22,004 bases of DNA from JBLNBU01 sp050260215. Lineage in GTDB: Bacteria; Pseudomonadota; Alphaproteobacteria; Rhodospirillales; Magnetospirillaceae. Position numbers and translations under genes: made by a program. The notes under the pieces are model-generated. The model did not search any database. It was not told where the DNA came from and saw only the letters and a list, made by a program, of their open reading frames with translations. Shown in pieces: positions 1-6,989 of this stretch (the stretch's first letter is position 1; each line of letters opens with the position of its first letter). The stretch lies in contig JBLNBU010000231.1 in assembly GCA_050260215.1 (NCBI GenBank), forward strand, positions 1-22,004, written 5' to 3'.

Positions 1-1
1 C

Positions 2-2410
2 AGCTTCTGGGAGTTCGGCGGCCCCGACCTCGACCGCGCCAAGCTGTTCGTGATGATCGGCACCGCCGAGGACCATCACTCGAACCCGATGAAGATCGCG
101 CTTGGCAAGTTCAAGAAGGGCGGCGGGCGCTTCATCGCCATCAATCCGGTGCGCACCGGCTATGCCGCCATCGCCGACGAGTGGGTGCCCATCCGCCCCG
201 GCACCGACGGCGCCCTGCTGCTGGCCCTGATCCACGAGATCATCGAGTTGGGCCTGTTCGACCGCGACTTCCTGATGCAGTACACCAACGCCGCCGAACT
301 GGTGAACCAGGACGAGGCGAGCGACGAGTTCGGCCTGTTCGTCCGCGACGCCGACGTTCCGGTGCGTCCCGACACCTTCGACACCCCCGACCGCATGTGG
401 TGGGACCTGAAGTCCGACAAGGCGACGGTGTCGCGCACGCCGGGCACCGAGGGCCGCCTGATGGGCGACTATGCCCTGGCCGACGGCACCCCGGTCAAGC
501 CGTCGTTCCAGCTGCTGAAAGAGCGGGTGAAGGACTACACCCCGGAATGGGCCGAGGGCATCACCGGCATCCCCGCCGCCACCATCCGCCGCCTGGCCCA
601 TGAGATGGGCGTCACCGCGCGCGACCAGAAGATCGAGCTGCCCATCGCCTGGACCGACGCCTGGGGCAACGAGCACGAGACCCTGACCGGCAATCCGGTG
701 GCCTTCCACGCCATGCGCGGGCTGGCGGCCCATTCCAACGGCTTCCATACCATCCGGGCGCTGGGCATCCTGATGACGCTGTTGGGCACCATCGACCGGC
801 CCGGCGGGTTCCGCCACCGCGCGCCGTTCCCGCGGCCCATCCCCCCCTGCCCGAAGCCGCCCAAGGGCCCGCACGCCATCCGCCCCGGCCATCCGCTGGA
901 AGGCACCCCGCTGGGCTGGCCGGCCGAACCCGACGAGCTGGCGGTCGACGCCGACGGCCAGCCGCTGCGCATCGACAAGGGGTTCTCGTGGGAATACCCG
1001 CTGTCGGTGCACGGGCTGATGCACAACGTCATCACCAACGCCTGGCGCGGCGATCCCTATCCCATCGACACCTTGCTGCTGTTCATGGCCAACATGGCGT
1101 GGAACTCGACCATGAACACGGTCGAGGTCCGCAAGATGCTGACCGACAAGGACGACAACGGCGAGTACAAGATCCCCTTCCTGGTGGTCGCCGATGCCTT
1201 CCAGTCCGAGACGGTGGCCTTTGCCGACCTGGTGCTGCCCGACACCACCTATCTCGAGCGCCACGACGTCATGAGCATCCTGGATCGCCCGATCTCGGAG
1301 TTCGATGGGCCGGTCGATTCGGTGCGCATCCCGGTGCTGCCGCCCACCGGCGAGTGCAAGCCGTTCCAGGAGGTGCTGATCGAGCTGGGCACCCGGCTCA
1401 AGCTGCCCGCCTTCGTCACCAAGGAGGGGGAGCGCAAGTACCGAGACTATCCCGACTTCATCGTCAACTGGGAAACCGAGCCCGGGTCGGGCATCGGCTT
1501 CTTGTCGGGCTGGCGCGGCAAGTCGGGCGAGAAGTTCATGGTGGGCGAGCCCAATCCCAGCCAGTGGGACATGTACGCGCGCAACAACAACCACTACCAC
1601 TACGTCCTGCCGCGCTCGTACCAGTACATGCGCAACTGGAACAAGGGCTACCTGACCTGGGCCCAGCGCCACCGCATGGTGCGCTACACCGACCCCATCA
1701 ACCTGCACATCTATTCCGAGGTGCTGCAGAAGTTCCGCCTGGCGGCCGAGGGCAAGTGGCCGGGCAAGCAGCCGCCGGCGCACCTGCGCGACCGCGTGCG
1801 CCAGTTCTTCGACCCGCTGCCCTTCTACTTCCCGCCGCTGGAATGGCACGCGGTCGACACCAGCCGCTATCCGCTGTCGGCGATCACCCAGCGGCCCATG
1901 GCCATGTACCATTCGTGGGATTCGCAGAATGCCTGGCTGAGGCAGATCCACACCGCCAACGTGCTGTTCGTCCATCCCAAGGTGGGTGCTGCCGGCAACT
2001 TCGGCGACGGCGACTGGGTGTGGGTGGAAAGCCCGTGGGGCAAGGTGCGCTGCCAGGCCCGCTTCTCGGAAGCGGTCGAGCCGGGCACCGTGTGGACCTG
2101 GAACGCGGTGGGCAAGGCCTCGGGCGCCTGGGGCCTGGACGCCGACGCCGACGAGTCCAAGAAGGGTTTCCTGCTCAACCACCTGATCTCCGAAGAGCTG
2201 CCGGCCATGCTGTCGGGCAAGCACGTGTCGAATTCGGACCCGGTCACCGGCCAGGCCGCCTGGTACGACGTGCGCGTGCGCATCACGCCCGCCGGCGCCG
2301 ACGAGCCCAAGGAAAGCTGGCCGCAGTTCGAGCCCATGCCCAAGCTGCCCGGCCAGACCGGCTTCGGGGCGCGCATGCGCGCCTTCTTCGCCGGCAAGAT
2401 CAGGGACTGA
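2..2410 (+). CDS. soeA: Sulfite dehydrogenase (quinone) molybdopterin subunit SoeA, 5'-truncated by window edge
   Basis: The reading frame is open from base 2 to the TGA at 2408-2410, giving 802 visible residues; the start and the N-terminal 4Fe-4S-binding region lie upstream of the window. What is visible is the body and C-terminal dinucleotide-binding domain of a DMSO-reductase-family molybdoenzyme: an N-P-V-R-T segment near the beginning, the stretch MANMAWNSTMNTVE in the middle, VLPDTTYLERHD, and a C-terminal cap with NFGDGDWVWVESPWGKVR. SoeA binds bis-MGD and oxidises sulfite to sulfate in the cytoplasm, passing electrons through SoeB and SoeC to quinone. The assignment rests on overall resemblance and on the A-B-C gene order with a four-cluster ferredoxin and a DmsC-type anchor. 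Other members of this superfamily (polysulfide, tetrathionate or DMSO reductases) are the alternative. The stop lies 46 nt before soeB, and that gap is filled exactly by a 14-codon ORF. Confidence 0.8.
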   Translation, partial: SFWEFGGPDLDRAKLFVMIGTAEDHHSNPMKIALGKFKKGGGRFIAINPVRTGYAAIADEWVPIRPGTDGALLLALIHEIIELGLFDRDFLMQYTNAAELVNQDEASDEFGLFVRDADVPVRPDTFDTPDRMWWDLKSDKATVSRTPGTEGRLMGDYALADGTPVKPSFQLLKERVKDYTPEWAEGITGIPAATIRRLAHEMGVTARDQKIELPIAWTDAWGNEHETLTGNPVAFHAMRGLAAHSNGFHTIRALGILMTLLGTIDRPGGFRHRAPFPRPIPPCPKPPKGPHAIRPGHPLEGTPLGWPAEPDELAVDADGQPLRIDKGFSWEYPLSVHGLMHNVITNAWRGDPYPIDTLLLFMANMAWNSTMNTVEVRKMLTDKDDNGEYKIPFLVVADAFQSETVAFADLVLPDTTYLERHDVMSILDRPISEFDGPVDSVRIPVLPPTGECKPFQEVLIELGTRLKLPAFVTKEGERKYRDYPDFIVNWETEPGSGIGFLSGWRGKSGEKFMVGEPNPSQWDMYARNNNHYHYVLPRSYQYMRNWNKGYLTWAQRHRMVRYTDPINLHIYSEVLQKFRLAAEGKWPGKQPPAHLRDRVRQFFDPLPFYFPPLEWHAVDTSRYPLSAITQRPMAMYHSWDSQNAWLRQIHTANVLFVHPKVGAAGNFGDGDWVWVESPWGKVRCQARFSEAVEPGTVWTWNAVGKASGAWGLDADADESKKGFLLNHLISEELPAMLSGKHVSNSDPVTGQAAWYDVRVRITPAGADEPKESWPQFEPMPKLPGQTGFGARMRAFFAGKIRD

Positions 2411-2411
2411 A

Positions 2412-2456
2412 ATGAGCGAGCTAAGCGAGCGCCCGGCGCTTGAGGGACACCGATAA
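2412..2456 (+). other. 14-codon mini-ORF filling the soeA-soeB gap
   Basis: One base after the soeA TGA an ATG opens a 14-codon frame (peptide MSELSERPALEGHR) that closes with TAA at 2454-2456, directly abutting the soeB ATG at 2457. An AGGGA at 2402-2406 could act as its Shine-Dalgarno. The soeB Shine-Dalgarno (GAGGGA, 2442-2447) lies inside it. It could couple translation of soeB to soeA, or be chance. I see no recognisable protein family. Confidence 0.3.
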
Positions 2457-3191
2457 ATGAACAAGCAATACGCCCTGGTCATCGACCTCAACGTCTGCGT
2501 CGGCTGCCATGCCTGCGTGACCAGCTGCAAGGAATGGAACACCTCGGGCTGGGCCGGGCCGTTGCCCGACCAGAACCCCTATTCGGCCGATCCGAAGGGG
2601 GTGTTCTTCAACCGCGTCCAGACCTTCGAGTGCGGGACCTTCCCCAATACCGAGACCATCCACTTCCCCAAGAGCTGCCTGCACTGCGAGGAGCCGCCCT
2701 GCGTGCCGGTGTGCCCGACGGGCGCGTCGTACAAGCGGGCCGAGGACGGCATCGTCCTGGTCGACTACGACAAGTGCATCGGCTGCAAGTACTGCTCGTG
2801 GTCGTGCCCCTATGGCGCCCGCGAGTTCGACGAGGTGTCGGGCGTGATGAAGAAGTGCACGCTCTGCGTCGACCGCATCTACGACCAGACCCTGCCCGAG
2901 GACCGGCGCAAGCCGGCCTGCGTGCTGGCCTGCCCGGCGGGCGCGCGCATCTTCGGCGACATCCGCGATCCCCAGTCCGAGGCGTCGCTGGCGGTGCGCG
3001 AAGGCGCCGGCTTCCAGCTGATGCCCGAATGGGGGACCAGTCCGGCCAACCACTACCTGCCGCGGCGCAAGACCCGCATGCGCCTGCACGAGGACGAGCT
3101 GGTGCGCGCCGACAATCCGCTCAAGCTGGAAGGCGAGCTGCCCAAGCCCGCCTTCAATTCGGCCACCATCGACGAAGTGTCGAGCTGGTAA
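2457..3191 (+). CDS. soeB: Sulfite dehydrogenase iron-sulfur subunit SoeB (four 4Fe-4S clusters)
   Basis: This 244-residue ferredoxin-like subunit carries sixteen cysteines in the pattern of the DmsB/PsrB/SoeB family. Cys14-17-20-24 (CVGCHACVTSC) is the first group, followed by Cys74-77-82-86 (CLHCEEPPCVPVC), Cys107-110-113-117 (CIGCKYCSWSC) and Cys134-137-155-159. In this family the groups pair across the protein to hold four 4Fe-4S clusters that relay electrons from the molybdenum centre to the membrane subunit. There is no signal peptide, as expected for a cytoplasmic-facing complex. The ATG at 2457 is preceded by GAGGGA at 2442-2447 with 9 nt spacing. The gene sits 46 nt after soeA and 14 nt before soeC, so the three are almost certainly one transcript. 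Confidence 0.88.
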   Translation: MNKQYALVIDLNVCVGCHACVTSCKEWNTSGWAGPLPDQNPYSADPKGVFFNRVQTFECGTFPNTETIHFPKSCLHCEEPPCVPVCPTGASYKRAEDGIVLVDYDKCIGCKYCSWSCPYGAREFDEVSGVMKKCTLCVDRIYDQTLPEDRRKPACVLACPAGARIFGDIRDPQSEASLAVREGAGFQLMPEWGTSPANHYLPRRKTRMRLHEDELVRADNPLKLEGELPKPAFNSATIDEVSSW

Positions 3192-3205
3192 GGAGGCACG
3201 AAGCC

Positions 3206-4189
3206 ATGCGTCCCGCTTTTTCCGTGCTGTTCCTGACCACCCTGATCGGCGCCGGCCAGGGCCTGCTGATGGCGCTGGTCACCGGCCAGTTCTATTTCGT
3301 CATCGGCGCCGGCTCGGAGCACGAGACCGGCCAGTTCTATGCGCTGGGCAGCCTGGTCGCCCTGGCGCTGCTGGCCGGCGGGCTGGTGGCGTCGTTCTTC
3401 CACCTGGCCAACCCGCAGCGGGCCTGGCGTGCGGCGACCCGCTGGCGCAGCTCGTGGCTGTCGCGCGAGGTGGTGATGCTGCCGGCGGTGATGGGCCTGA
3501 CCGTGATCTATGGCGGCGTGCATGCGCTGGGCTGGAACCCGGTGCTGATGACCTTCAGCAACGGCAAGGCCTTGGAACTGTCCATGGCGGTGGGCTTCGC
3601 CGCCGCCGGGGCGTCGCTGCTCCTGTTCCTGTGCACCGGCATGATCTATGCCTGCGTGCGCTTCGTGCGCGAGTGGGCCAGCTCGTGGACGGTGGTCAAC
3701 TACACCCTGATGGGACTGGCCTCGGGCTTCACCCTGGCGGCCGCCTATGCGGCGACCACCGGGTCGCTGCTGCGCGACTTCCTGACCGGCGACGCGCTGG
3801 CGCTGACCGTGCTGGCCATGGCCACCCGCGGCTTCCAGATCTGGCGCAACGAGCGGCTGAAGTGCCGCTCGTCGCTGAAGAGCGCCATCGGCGTCCACCA
3901 CGACCAGATCCGCCAGCTGACCATGGGCTTCATGGGCGGGTCGTTCAACACCACCGAGTTCCGCGCCCCCGGGGGACCCGAGACGGTGCGTGGCCTGACG
4001 GTGTTCTTCCTGTTGACCGGCTTCCTGGCCCCGGCGCTGCTGCTGGCTGCCGCCTGGGGAACCACGGGCCAGCCGCTGCTGCTGGCGACTGCCTTCGTCA
4101 GCCAGTACGCCGGCCTGTTCACCGAACGCTGGGTGTTCTTCGCCGCCGGGACCCACGTGCAGAACCTGTACTACCAGGCCCGGGCCTAA
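3206..4189 (+). CDS. soeC: Sulfite dehydrogenase membrane anchor SoeC (DmsC-like)
   Basis: This 327-residue, very hydrophobic protein has roughly eight membrane segments and the opening MRPAFSVLFLTTLIGAGQGL, characteristic of the DmsC-type anchors annotated as SoeC. It anchors SoeAB and delivers electrons to the quinone pool. The ATG at 3206 has an excellent AAGGAGG at 3190-3196, overlapping the soeB stop, with 9 nt spacing. The C-terminus (FTERWVFFAAGTHVQNLYY) is also typical of the family. It is the last gene of the soe operon; a REP-like palindrome starts about 20 nt after its stop. Resemblance to DmsC and NrfD-like anchors is certain; the Soe assignment comes from the combination with soeA and soeB. 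Confidence 0.83.
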   Translation: MRPAFSVLFLTTLIGAGQGLLMALVTGQFYFVIGAGSEHETGQFYALGSLVALALLAGGLVASFFHLANPQRAWRAATRWRSSWLSREVVMLPAVMGLTVIYGGVHALGWNPVLMTFSNGKALELSMAVGFAAAGASLLLFLCTGMIYACVRFVREWASSWTVVNYTLMGLASGFTLAAAYAATTGSLLRDFLTGDALALTVLAMATRGFQIWRNERLKCRSSLKSAIGVHHDQIRQLTMGFMGGSFNTTEFRAPGGPETVRGLTVFFLLTGFLAPALLLAAAWGTTGQPLLLATAFVSQYAGLFTERWVFFAAGTHVQNLYYQARA

Positions 4190-4210
4190 GGGATATCAGG
4201 CGTTGCCGTC

Positions 4211-4233
4211 ATGGCCGGGCTTGACCCGGCCAT
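4211..4233. repeat. REP-like palindrome downstream of soeC
   Basis: ATGGCCGGG at 4211-4219 and CCCGGCCAT at 4225-4233 form a perfect 9-bp stem around CTTGA. The same core (GGCCGGGCTTGACCCGGCCAT) recurs at 6380-6400. It resembles the dispersed intergenic palindromes common in alphaproteobacteria. It sits between convergent genes, so it may also stabilise 3' ends; no T-tract follows on the plus strand. Confidence 0.75.
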
Positions 4234-4248
4234 CCGAGCGTATCCGCC

Positions 4249-4470
4249 CTAGAACAGCGCCGCGCCGGCCTTGTGCATCAGCCGGCTGGTCACCACCACC
4301 GCCTCGTCCGGCAGGGTGCCGACGGGCGCGCGGACGGTGACGTTGTCGAGCGCCTGGGCCAGCTTCACCGCCAGCTCGAACAGCTGGGCGGGGGTGCAGG
4401 TGGCCAGGGGCGGATAGCGGTCCTCGGCCATGAGGTCGAGGGCGATGGCGGTCTTGCTGGTGGCGGTCAT
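4249..4470 (-). CDS. Small hypothetical protein, 73 aa
   Basis: This unrecognised 73-residue protein is predicted cytoplasmic, with a helix-prone middle (PAQLFELAVKLAQALD) and no signal peptide, membrane segment or metal motif. The ATG (complement of 4468-4470) is preceded on the minus strand by GGGGAG with about 8 nt spacing. It overlaps the stop of the upstream small gene by one base (TGATG arrangement), so the two are translationally coupled. Its downstream end faces the end of soeC across the palindrome at 4211-4233. No function can be assigned. Confidence 0.55.
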   Translation of the reverse strand: MTATSKTAIALDLMAEDRYPPLATCTPAQLFELAVKLAQALDNVTVRAPVGTLPDEAVVVTSRLMHKAGAALF

Positions 4471-4676
4471 CAGAACAACTCCCCGTCGTCGGCATCGAGA
4501 TCCGTGCCGCGAAACACCACCTCGTCGCCGGCCTGATGGCCGAGATGGGCGTGCACTTCCGCGTCGGGAACGGTGCGGGCAATGTGTTCGGCAAAAACAT
4601 AAAGGTATTCATGCGCCCTGACGGTGAGCGGCTGGTAACGGCTGTCGCAACAGCGGTCGACTCGGACCATGAACAT
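4470..4676 (-). CDS. Small hypothetical protein, 68 aa, coupled to the 73-aa gene
   Basis: This unrecognised short protein begins MFMVRVDRCC and ends in an acidic tail (DLDADDGELF). The frame extends to another ATG at 4709, but the internal ATG at 4676 is preceded by GGAGGG with about 5 nt spacing while the upstream one has no Shine-Dalgarno, so I chose 4676. Its TGA shares one base with the ATG of the next gene. Two adjacent cysteines near the N-terminus are the only notable residues. The upstream region is AT-rich (around 4720-4745) and contains an intrinsic terminator further back, which may control this pair. Confidence 0.5.
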   Translation of the reverse strand: MFMVRVDRCCDSRYQPLTVRAHEYLYVFAEHIARTVPDAEVHAHLGHQAGDEVVFRGTDLDADDGELF

Positions 4677-4792
4677 GTCACCCTCCGCTCCATCGGAACT
4701 TGGGTACATGATACGTCATTGGGTTATGCGTTTTTATACATAAGTATCAGCGGCTGGCATGCCGGGAACTCATGCGGAAATGCGTAAAATTG

Positions 4793-4813
4793 TCGGCAAT
4801 TTGTATTTGCCGA
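4793..4813. repeat. Short inverted repeat in the AT-richer gap
   Basis: TCGGCAA at 4793-4799 and TTGCCGA at 4807-4813 form a 7-bp perfect stem with a 7-nt loop. It directly abuts the A7 tract of the neighbouring minus-strand terminator. On the minus strand it follows the U-tract, so it could be the first structure of a read-through transcript entering the two small genes. Role unknown. Confidence 0.45.
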
Positions 4814-4850
4814 AAAAAACGGAGGAGGCGCCTGGGCGGCGGCCTCCTCC
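4813..4850 (-). terminator. Intrinsic terminator on the minus strand with no obvious upstream gene
   Basis: On the minus strand a perfect 9-bp stem (complement of GGAGGAGGC at 4821-4829 with GCCTCCTCC at 4842-4850, 12-nt loop) is followed by one G and a run of seven U (complement of A7 at 4813-4819). This is a textbook Rho-independent terminator. No minus-strand gene lies between it and the plus-strand LysR gene at 4970, so it must end a short RNA or act as an attenuator in the leader of the small-gene pair at 4676-4249. Confidence 0.65.
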
Positions 4851-4865
4851 CGGAGTCTCAGCAGG

Positions 4866-4884
4866 TGCCCGCGTCCGGCGGGCA
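4866..4884. repeat. GC hairpin in the gap upstream of the LysR gene
   Basis: TGCCCGC at 4866-4872 and GCGGGCA at 4878-4884 form a 7-bp stem with loop GTCCG. A nearly identical hairpin (GCCCGC-GTCTG-GCGGGC) lies downstream of ispH at 8302-8318. On the minus strand it would be the upstream hairpin of the short RNA ending at the 4813-4850 terminator. Confidence 0.5.
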
Positions 4885-4929
4885 GGCCACACTGTGCCTG
4901 GACCAAAAGATAAATAACAATCAATTATT

Positions 4930-4959
4930 CCTATGGTATCCATAGGCACTCGCCTATGG
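4930..4959. promoter_or_regulatory. Candidate operator: CCTATGG half-sites before the LysR gene
   Basis: CCTATGG (4930-4936), TAT, CCATAGG (4940-4946) is a perfect 17-bp palindrome, and a third CCTATGG follows at 4953-4959, overlapping the Shine-Dalgarno GGGAG (4958-4962). LysR regulators commonly repress their own genes from sites next to the start. That this is the CbbR-like protein's own site is inference. Confidence 0.45.
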
Positions 4960-4969
4960 GAGCAACCGC

Positions 4970-5875
4970 ATGCGCCACGCCACCTTCCACCAGCTGCGCG
5001 TGTTCGACGCCATCGTCCGCCACGGCAGCTTCACCCGTGCCGCCGAGGAGATGAACCTGACCCAGCCGACCCTGTCCATGCAGGTGCGCAAGATCGGCTC
5101 GTCCCTGGGTCTGCCCCTGTTCGAGCAGATCGGCAAGCGCATCCACCTGACCGAGGCCGGCCAGGCGCTGCACGGCTTCTGCCGCGAGGTGTTCGCCGCC
5201 ATCGACCGCCTGGACGCCCAGGTGGCGGCGCTGAAGGGGCTGGAAGCCGGGCGGCTGCGGCTGTGCGCCATCTCCACCGCCGAATCCTTCCTGCCGCGCC
5301 TGATCGGCCCGTTCTGCAACCTGCACCCCGGCCTGGACGTGGCGCTGACCCTGCAGAACCGCGAGCGGGTGCTCGAGCGCCTGAAGGCCAATGCCGACGA
5401 CCTCTATGTCTTCGGCCAGCCCCCCGACGAGCCCGAGGTCGAGGCGGTGCGCTTCCTGGAAAATCCGCTGGTGGTTGCCGCCCCCGAGGGGCACGCCCTG
5501 GCCGGTCGCCGCAAGGTGGCGTTGGCCGAACTGGCCGGCCAGCCCTTCCTGGTGCGCGAACCCGGCTCGGGCACCCGCTCGGCCATGGAACGCCGCTTCG
5601 CCGAGGCCGGGCTGCAGCCGCGCCTGCGCATGGAACTGGGCAGCAACGAGGCCATGCGCCAGGCTGTCCTTGGCGGCCTGGGCCTGGCGGTGATGTCGGC
5701 GCATGCCATCGCCGGGGTGCCGGGGCTTACAGCGCTCGACGTCGAAGGCTTCCCCATCCGTCGCCACTGGTACCTGGTGCGCCTGCCCGGCAAGCGCCTG
5801 TCGCCCGCCGCCCGCGCGCTCTGCCGCCATTTCGCCGGCGAGGGGGCTCCCGAACTGGCGGCATGGGGGGCATGA
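4970..5875 (+). CDS. LysR-family transcriptional regulator, CbbR-like
   Basis: This 301-residue LysR-type regulator has an N-terminal winged helix-turn-helix (about residues 1-62; FTRAAEEMNLTQPTLSMQV is the recognition segment) and a periplasmic-binding-like effector domain (about 90-295). The stretches GLPLFEQIGKRIHLTEAG and LRLCAISTAESFLPRLIGPF closely resemble CbbR regulators of Calvin-cycle operons, so that subgroup is the best guess, but no cbb genes lie in the window. The ATG at 4970 has GGGAG at 4958-4962 with 7 nt spacing. A palindromic operator candidate overlaps the translation start, pointing to autoregulation. The length is normal. The target is unknown; a divergently read minus-strand RNA upstream would be the classical LysR-controlled position. 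Confidence 0.88.
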   Translation: MRHATFHQLRVFDAIVRHGSFTRAAEEMNLTQPTLSMQVRKIGSSLGLPLFEQIGKRIHLTEAGQALHGFCREVFAAIDRLDAQVAALKGLEAGRLRLCAISTAESFLPRLIGPFCNLHPGLDVALTLQNRERVLERLKANADDLYVFGQPPDEPEVEAVRFLENPLVVAAPEGHALAGRRKVALAELAGQPFLVREPGSGTRSAMERRFAEAGLQPRLRMELGSNEAMRQAVLGGLGLAVMSAHAIAGVPGLTALDVEGFPIRRHWYLVRLPGKRLSPAARALCRHFAGEGAPELAAWGA

Positions 5876-5948
5876 CACCTGCGACTCCCCTCGGGCCCCA
5901 CCATGGGGTAGAGTTGCCGGTGGGGAAGAAACGGCCGGGGAGGGATCG

Positions 5949-6356
5949 ATGGCGATCGCCTGGACGGAAGCGCTGGCGGTCGGTGACGCGACCATCGACG
6001 CCGATCATCGCCGCATGGTCGAACTGATCAACGAACTCGAGGATGCGGCCGCTGCCCTTCCGGTCGACTGCCGCCGCGCCGGCCGCGCGCTGGATGGCCT
6101 GCGGTCGTTCACCGCCGACCACTTCGCCCGCGAGGAGGCGCTGCAGCAGGCCGTCGGCCTGCCCGACCGCGACGCCCACGCCGACAAGCATCGCATGCTG
6201 CTCCAGCGCCTGGACGCACTGGCCGACCATTTCAGTCGCTCGGACGACGAGGTGCGTGCCGGCATGGTCCGCGGCCTGGCCGACCCGCTGGCCACCTGGC
6301 TGGCCGAGCACATCGCCAACTCCGACGTCGAACTGCGCGCCTATATCAGGCGGTAG
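5949..6356 (+). CDS. Bacteriohemerythrin
   Basis: This 135-residue single-domain hemerythrin keeps all seven diiron ligands in the expected spacing: His20, His58, Glu62 (HFARE), His77 and His81 (HADKH), His121 and Asp126 (HIANSD). Such proteins reversibly bind O2 and may also sense or buffer oxygen for oxygen-sensitive enzymes; there is no fused signalling domain here. The frame is open further upstream, overlapping the LysR gene, but the ATG at 5949 is preceded by GGGGAGGG with about 5 nt spacing and starts at the conserved W-T motif. It follows the LysR gene by 73 nt and may be cotranscribed. Its 3' end runs into a double REP-like element. Hemerythrins are especially numerous in Magnetospirillum-type bacteria. 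Confidence 0.92.
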   Translation: MAIAWTEALAVGDATIDADHRRMVELINELEDAAAALPVDCRRAGRALDGLRSFTADHFAREEALQQAVGLPDRDAHADKHRMLLQRLDALADHFSRSDDEVRAGMVRGLADPLATWLAEHIANSDVELRAYIRR

Positions 6357-6372
6357 GAAAGGACTTTTCCTT

Positions 6373-6434
6373 CGTCATGGGCCGGGCTTGACCCGGCCAT
6401 CCACAGCCCCCCGGGGTCAAGCCCGGGGGTGACG
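6373..6434. repeat. REP-like composite inverted repeat
   Basis: The 24-base arm at 6373-6396 (starting CGTCATGGGCC, containing GGGCTTGACCC) is nearly the reverse complement of 6411-6434 (containing GGGTCAAGCCC and ending GGTGACG). Each arm is itself palindromic, and the left one matches the element at 4211-4233. It lies between convergent genes (hemerythrin and lipoprotein), the usual location of such elements, and may act as a bidirectional 3'-end structure. Confidence 0.75.
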
Positions 6435-6447
6435 AACGGGCGTTCCG

Positions 6448-6981
6448 CTAGTGCTTGACCTTGCGGTTCATGTCCAGTTCCTCCTGCGAGGTCTGGAAGC
6501 CCAGGTAGATCTCGAACTTGTCGATCAGGTCCTTGGTCTTGACGGGGATGCGCATGCTGACCGCCTCGTCGGTGTAGCGGACCTGGTTGGTGCCGTCGGG
6601 GAATTCGACCTCGACCGGGAACACGGCCTTGGCCTGCGGGCTGGGATAGAAGTGCGGGATGGCGACGAAATAGGACAGCTTGGACTTGCCCTTGCTGTTG
6701 GCGGGGCCGCGCTTGGCCTCGATGGTCACCTGCAGGTTGACCTTGGCGCCCTTCTCGTCGTAGCTGCAGTCGCCCTTGTAGCCGACCACTTCGGCCTCGA
6801 CGTCGACGTCGGTCAGGTCGCGGCCCGGCCCGTCGCGGAACTTGGTCACCGTCGCGGCGTCGGACAGGATGTAGACCGGCGGGCAGGGCGGCGGCTCCTT
6901 CTTGTCGAACATCGCGCAGGCGGAAAGAGCCACGGGGGCGGCCAGCAGGACAGCCAGCGTGCGGGCAAGGCGGAGAGTCAT
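6448..6981 (-). CDS. Putative outer-membrane or periplasmic lipoprotein
   Basis: This 177-residue protein starts with a lipoprotein signal: Arg-rich n-region, hydrophobic core, and lipobox LSAC with the lipidated cysteine at about residue 22. Asp is not at +2 (Ala follows Cys), which favours outer-membrane sorting. The mature part is beta-rich and has two further cysteines (CPP near the new N-terminus and DCSYDEKG) but no domain I can name. The ATG (complement of 6979-6981) has a weak AAGG about 7 nt upstream. It lies 8 nt after the stop of the CDGSH gene, so the two form an operon. The function is unknown; the family often appears as a conserved alphaproteobacterial lipoprotein. Confidence 0.75.
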   Translation of the reverse strand: MTLRLARTLAVLLAAPVALSACAMFDKKEPPPCPPVYILSDAATVTKFRDGPGRDLTDVDVEAEVVGYKGDCSYDEKGAKVNLQVTIEAKRGPANSKGKSKLSYFVAIPHFYPSPQAKAVFPVEVEFPDGTNQVRYTDEAVSMRIPVKTKDLIDKFEIYLGFQTSQEELDMNRKVKH

Positions 6982-6989
6982 GGACAACC

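Noticed and set aside
988..2415. 475-codon plus-strand frame overlapping soeA
   Set aside because: Arg/Ala/Gly/Pro-rich out-of-frame shadow of soeA with no recognisable motif.
4724..4924. 66-codon minus-strand frame upstream of the LysR gene
   Set aside because: It runs straight through the strong terminator hairpin and U-tract and has no convincing Shine-Dalgarno; a non-coding RNA is a better reading.
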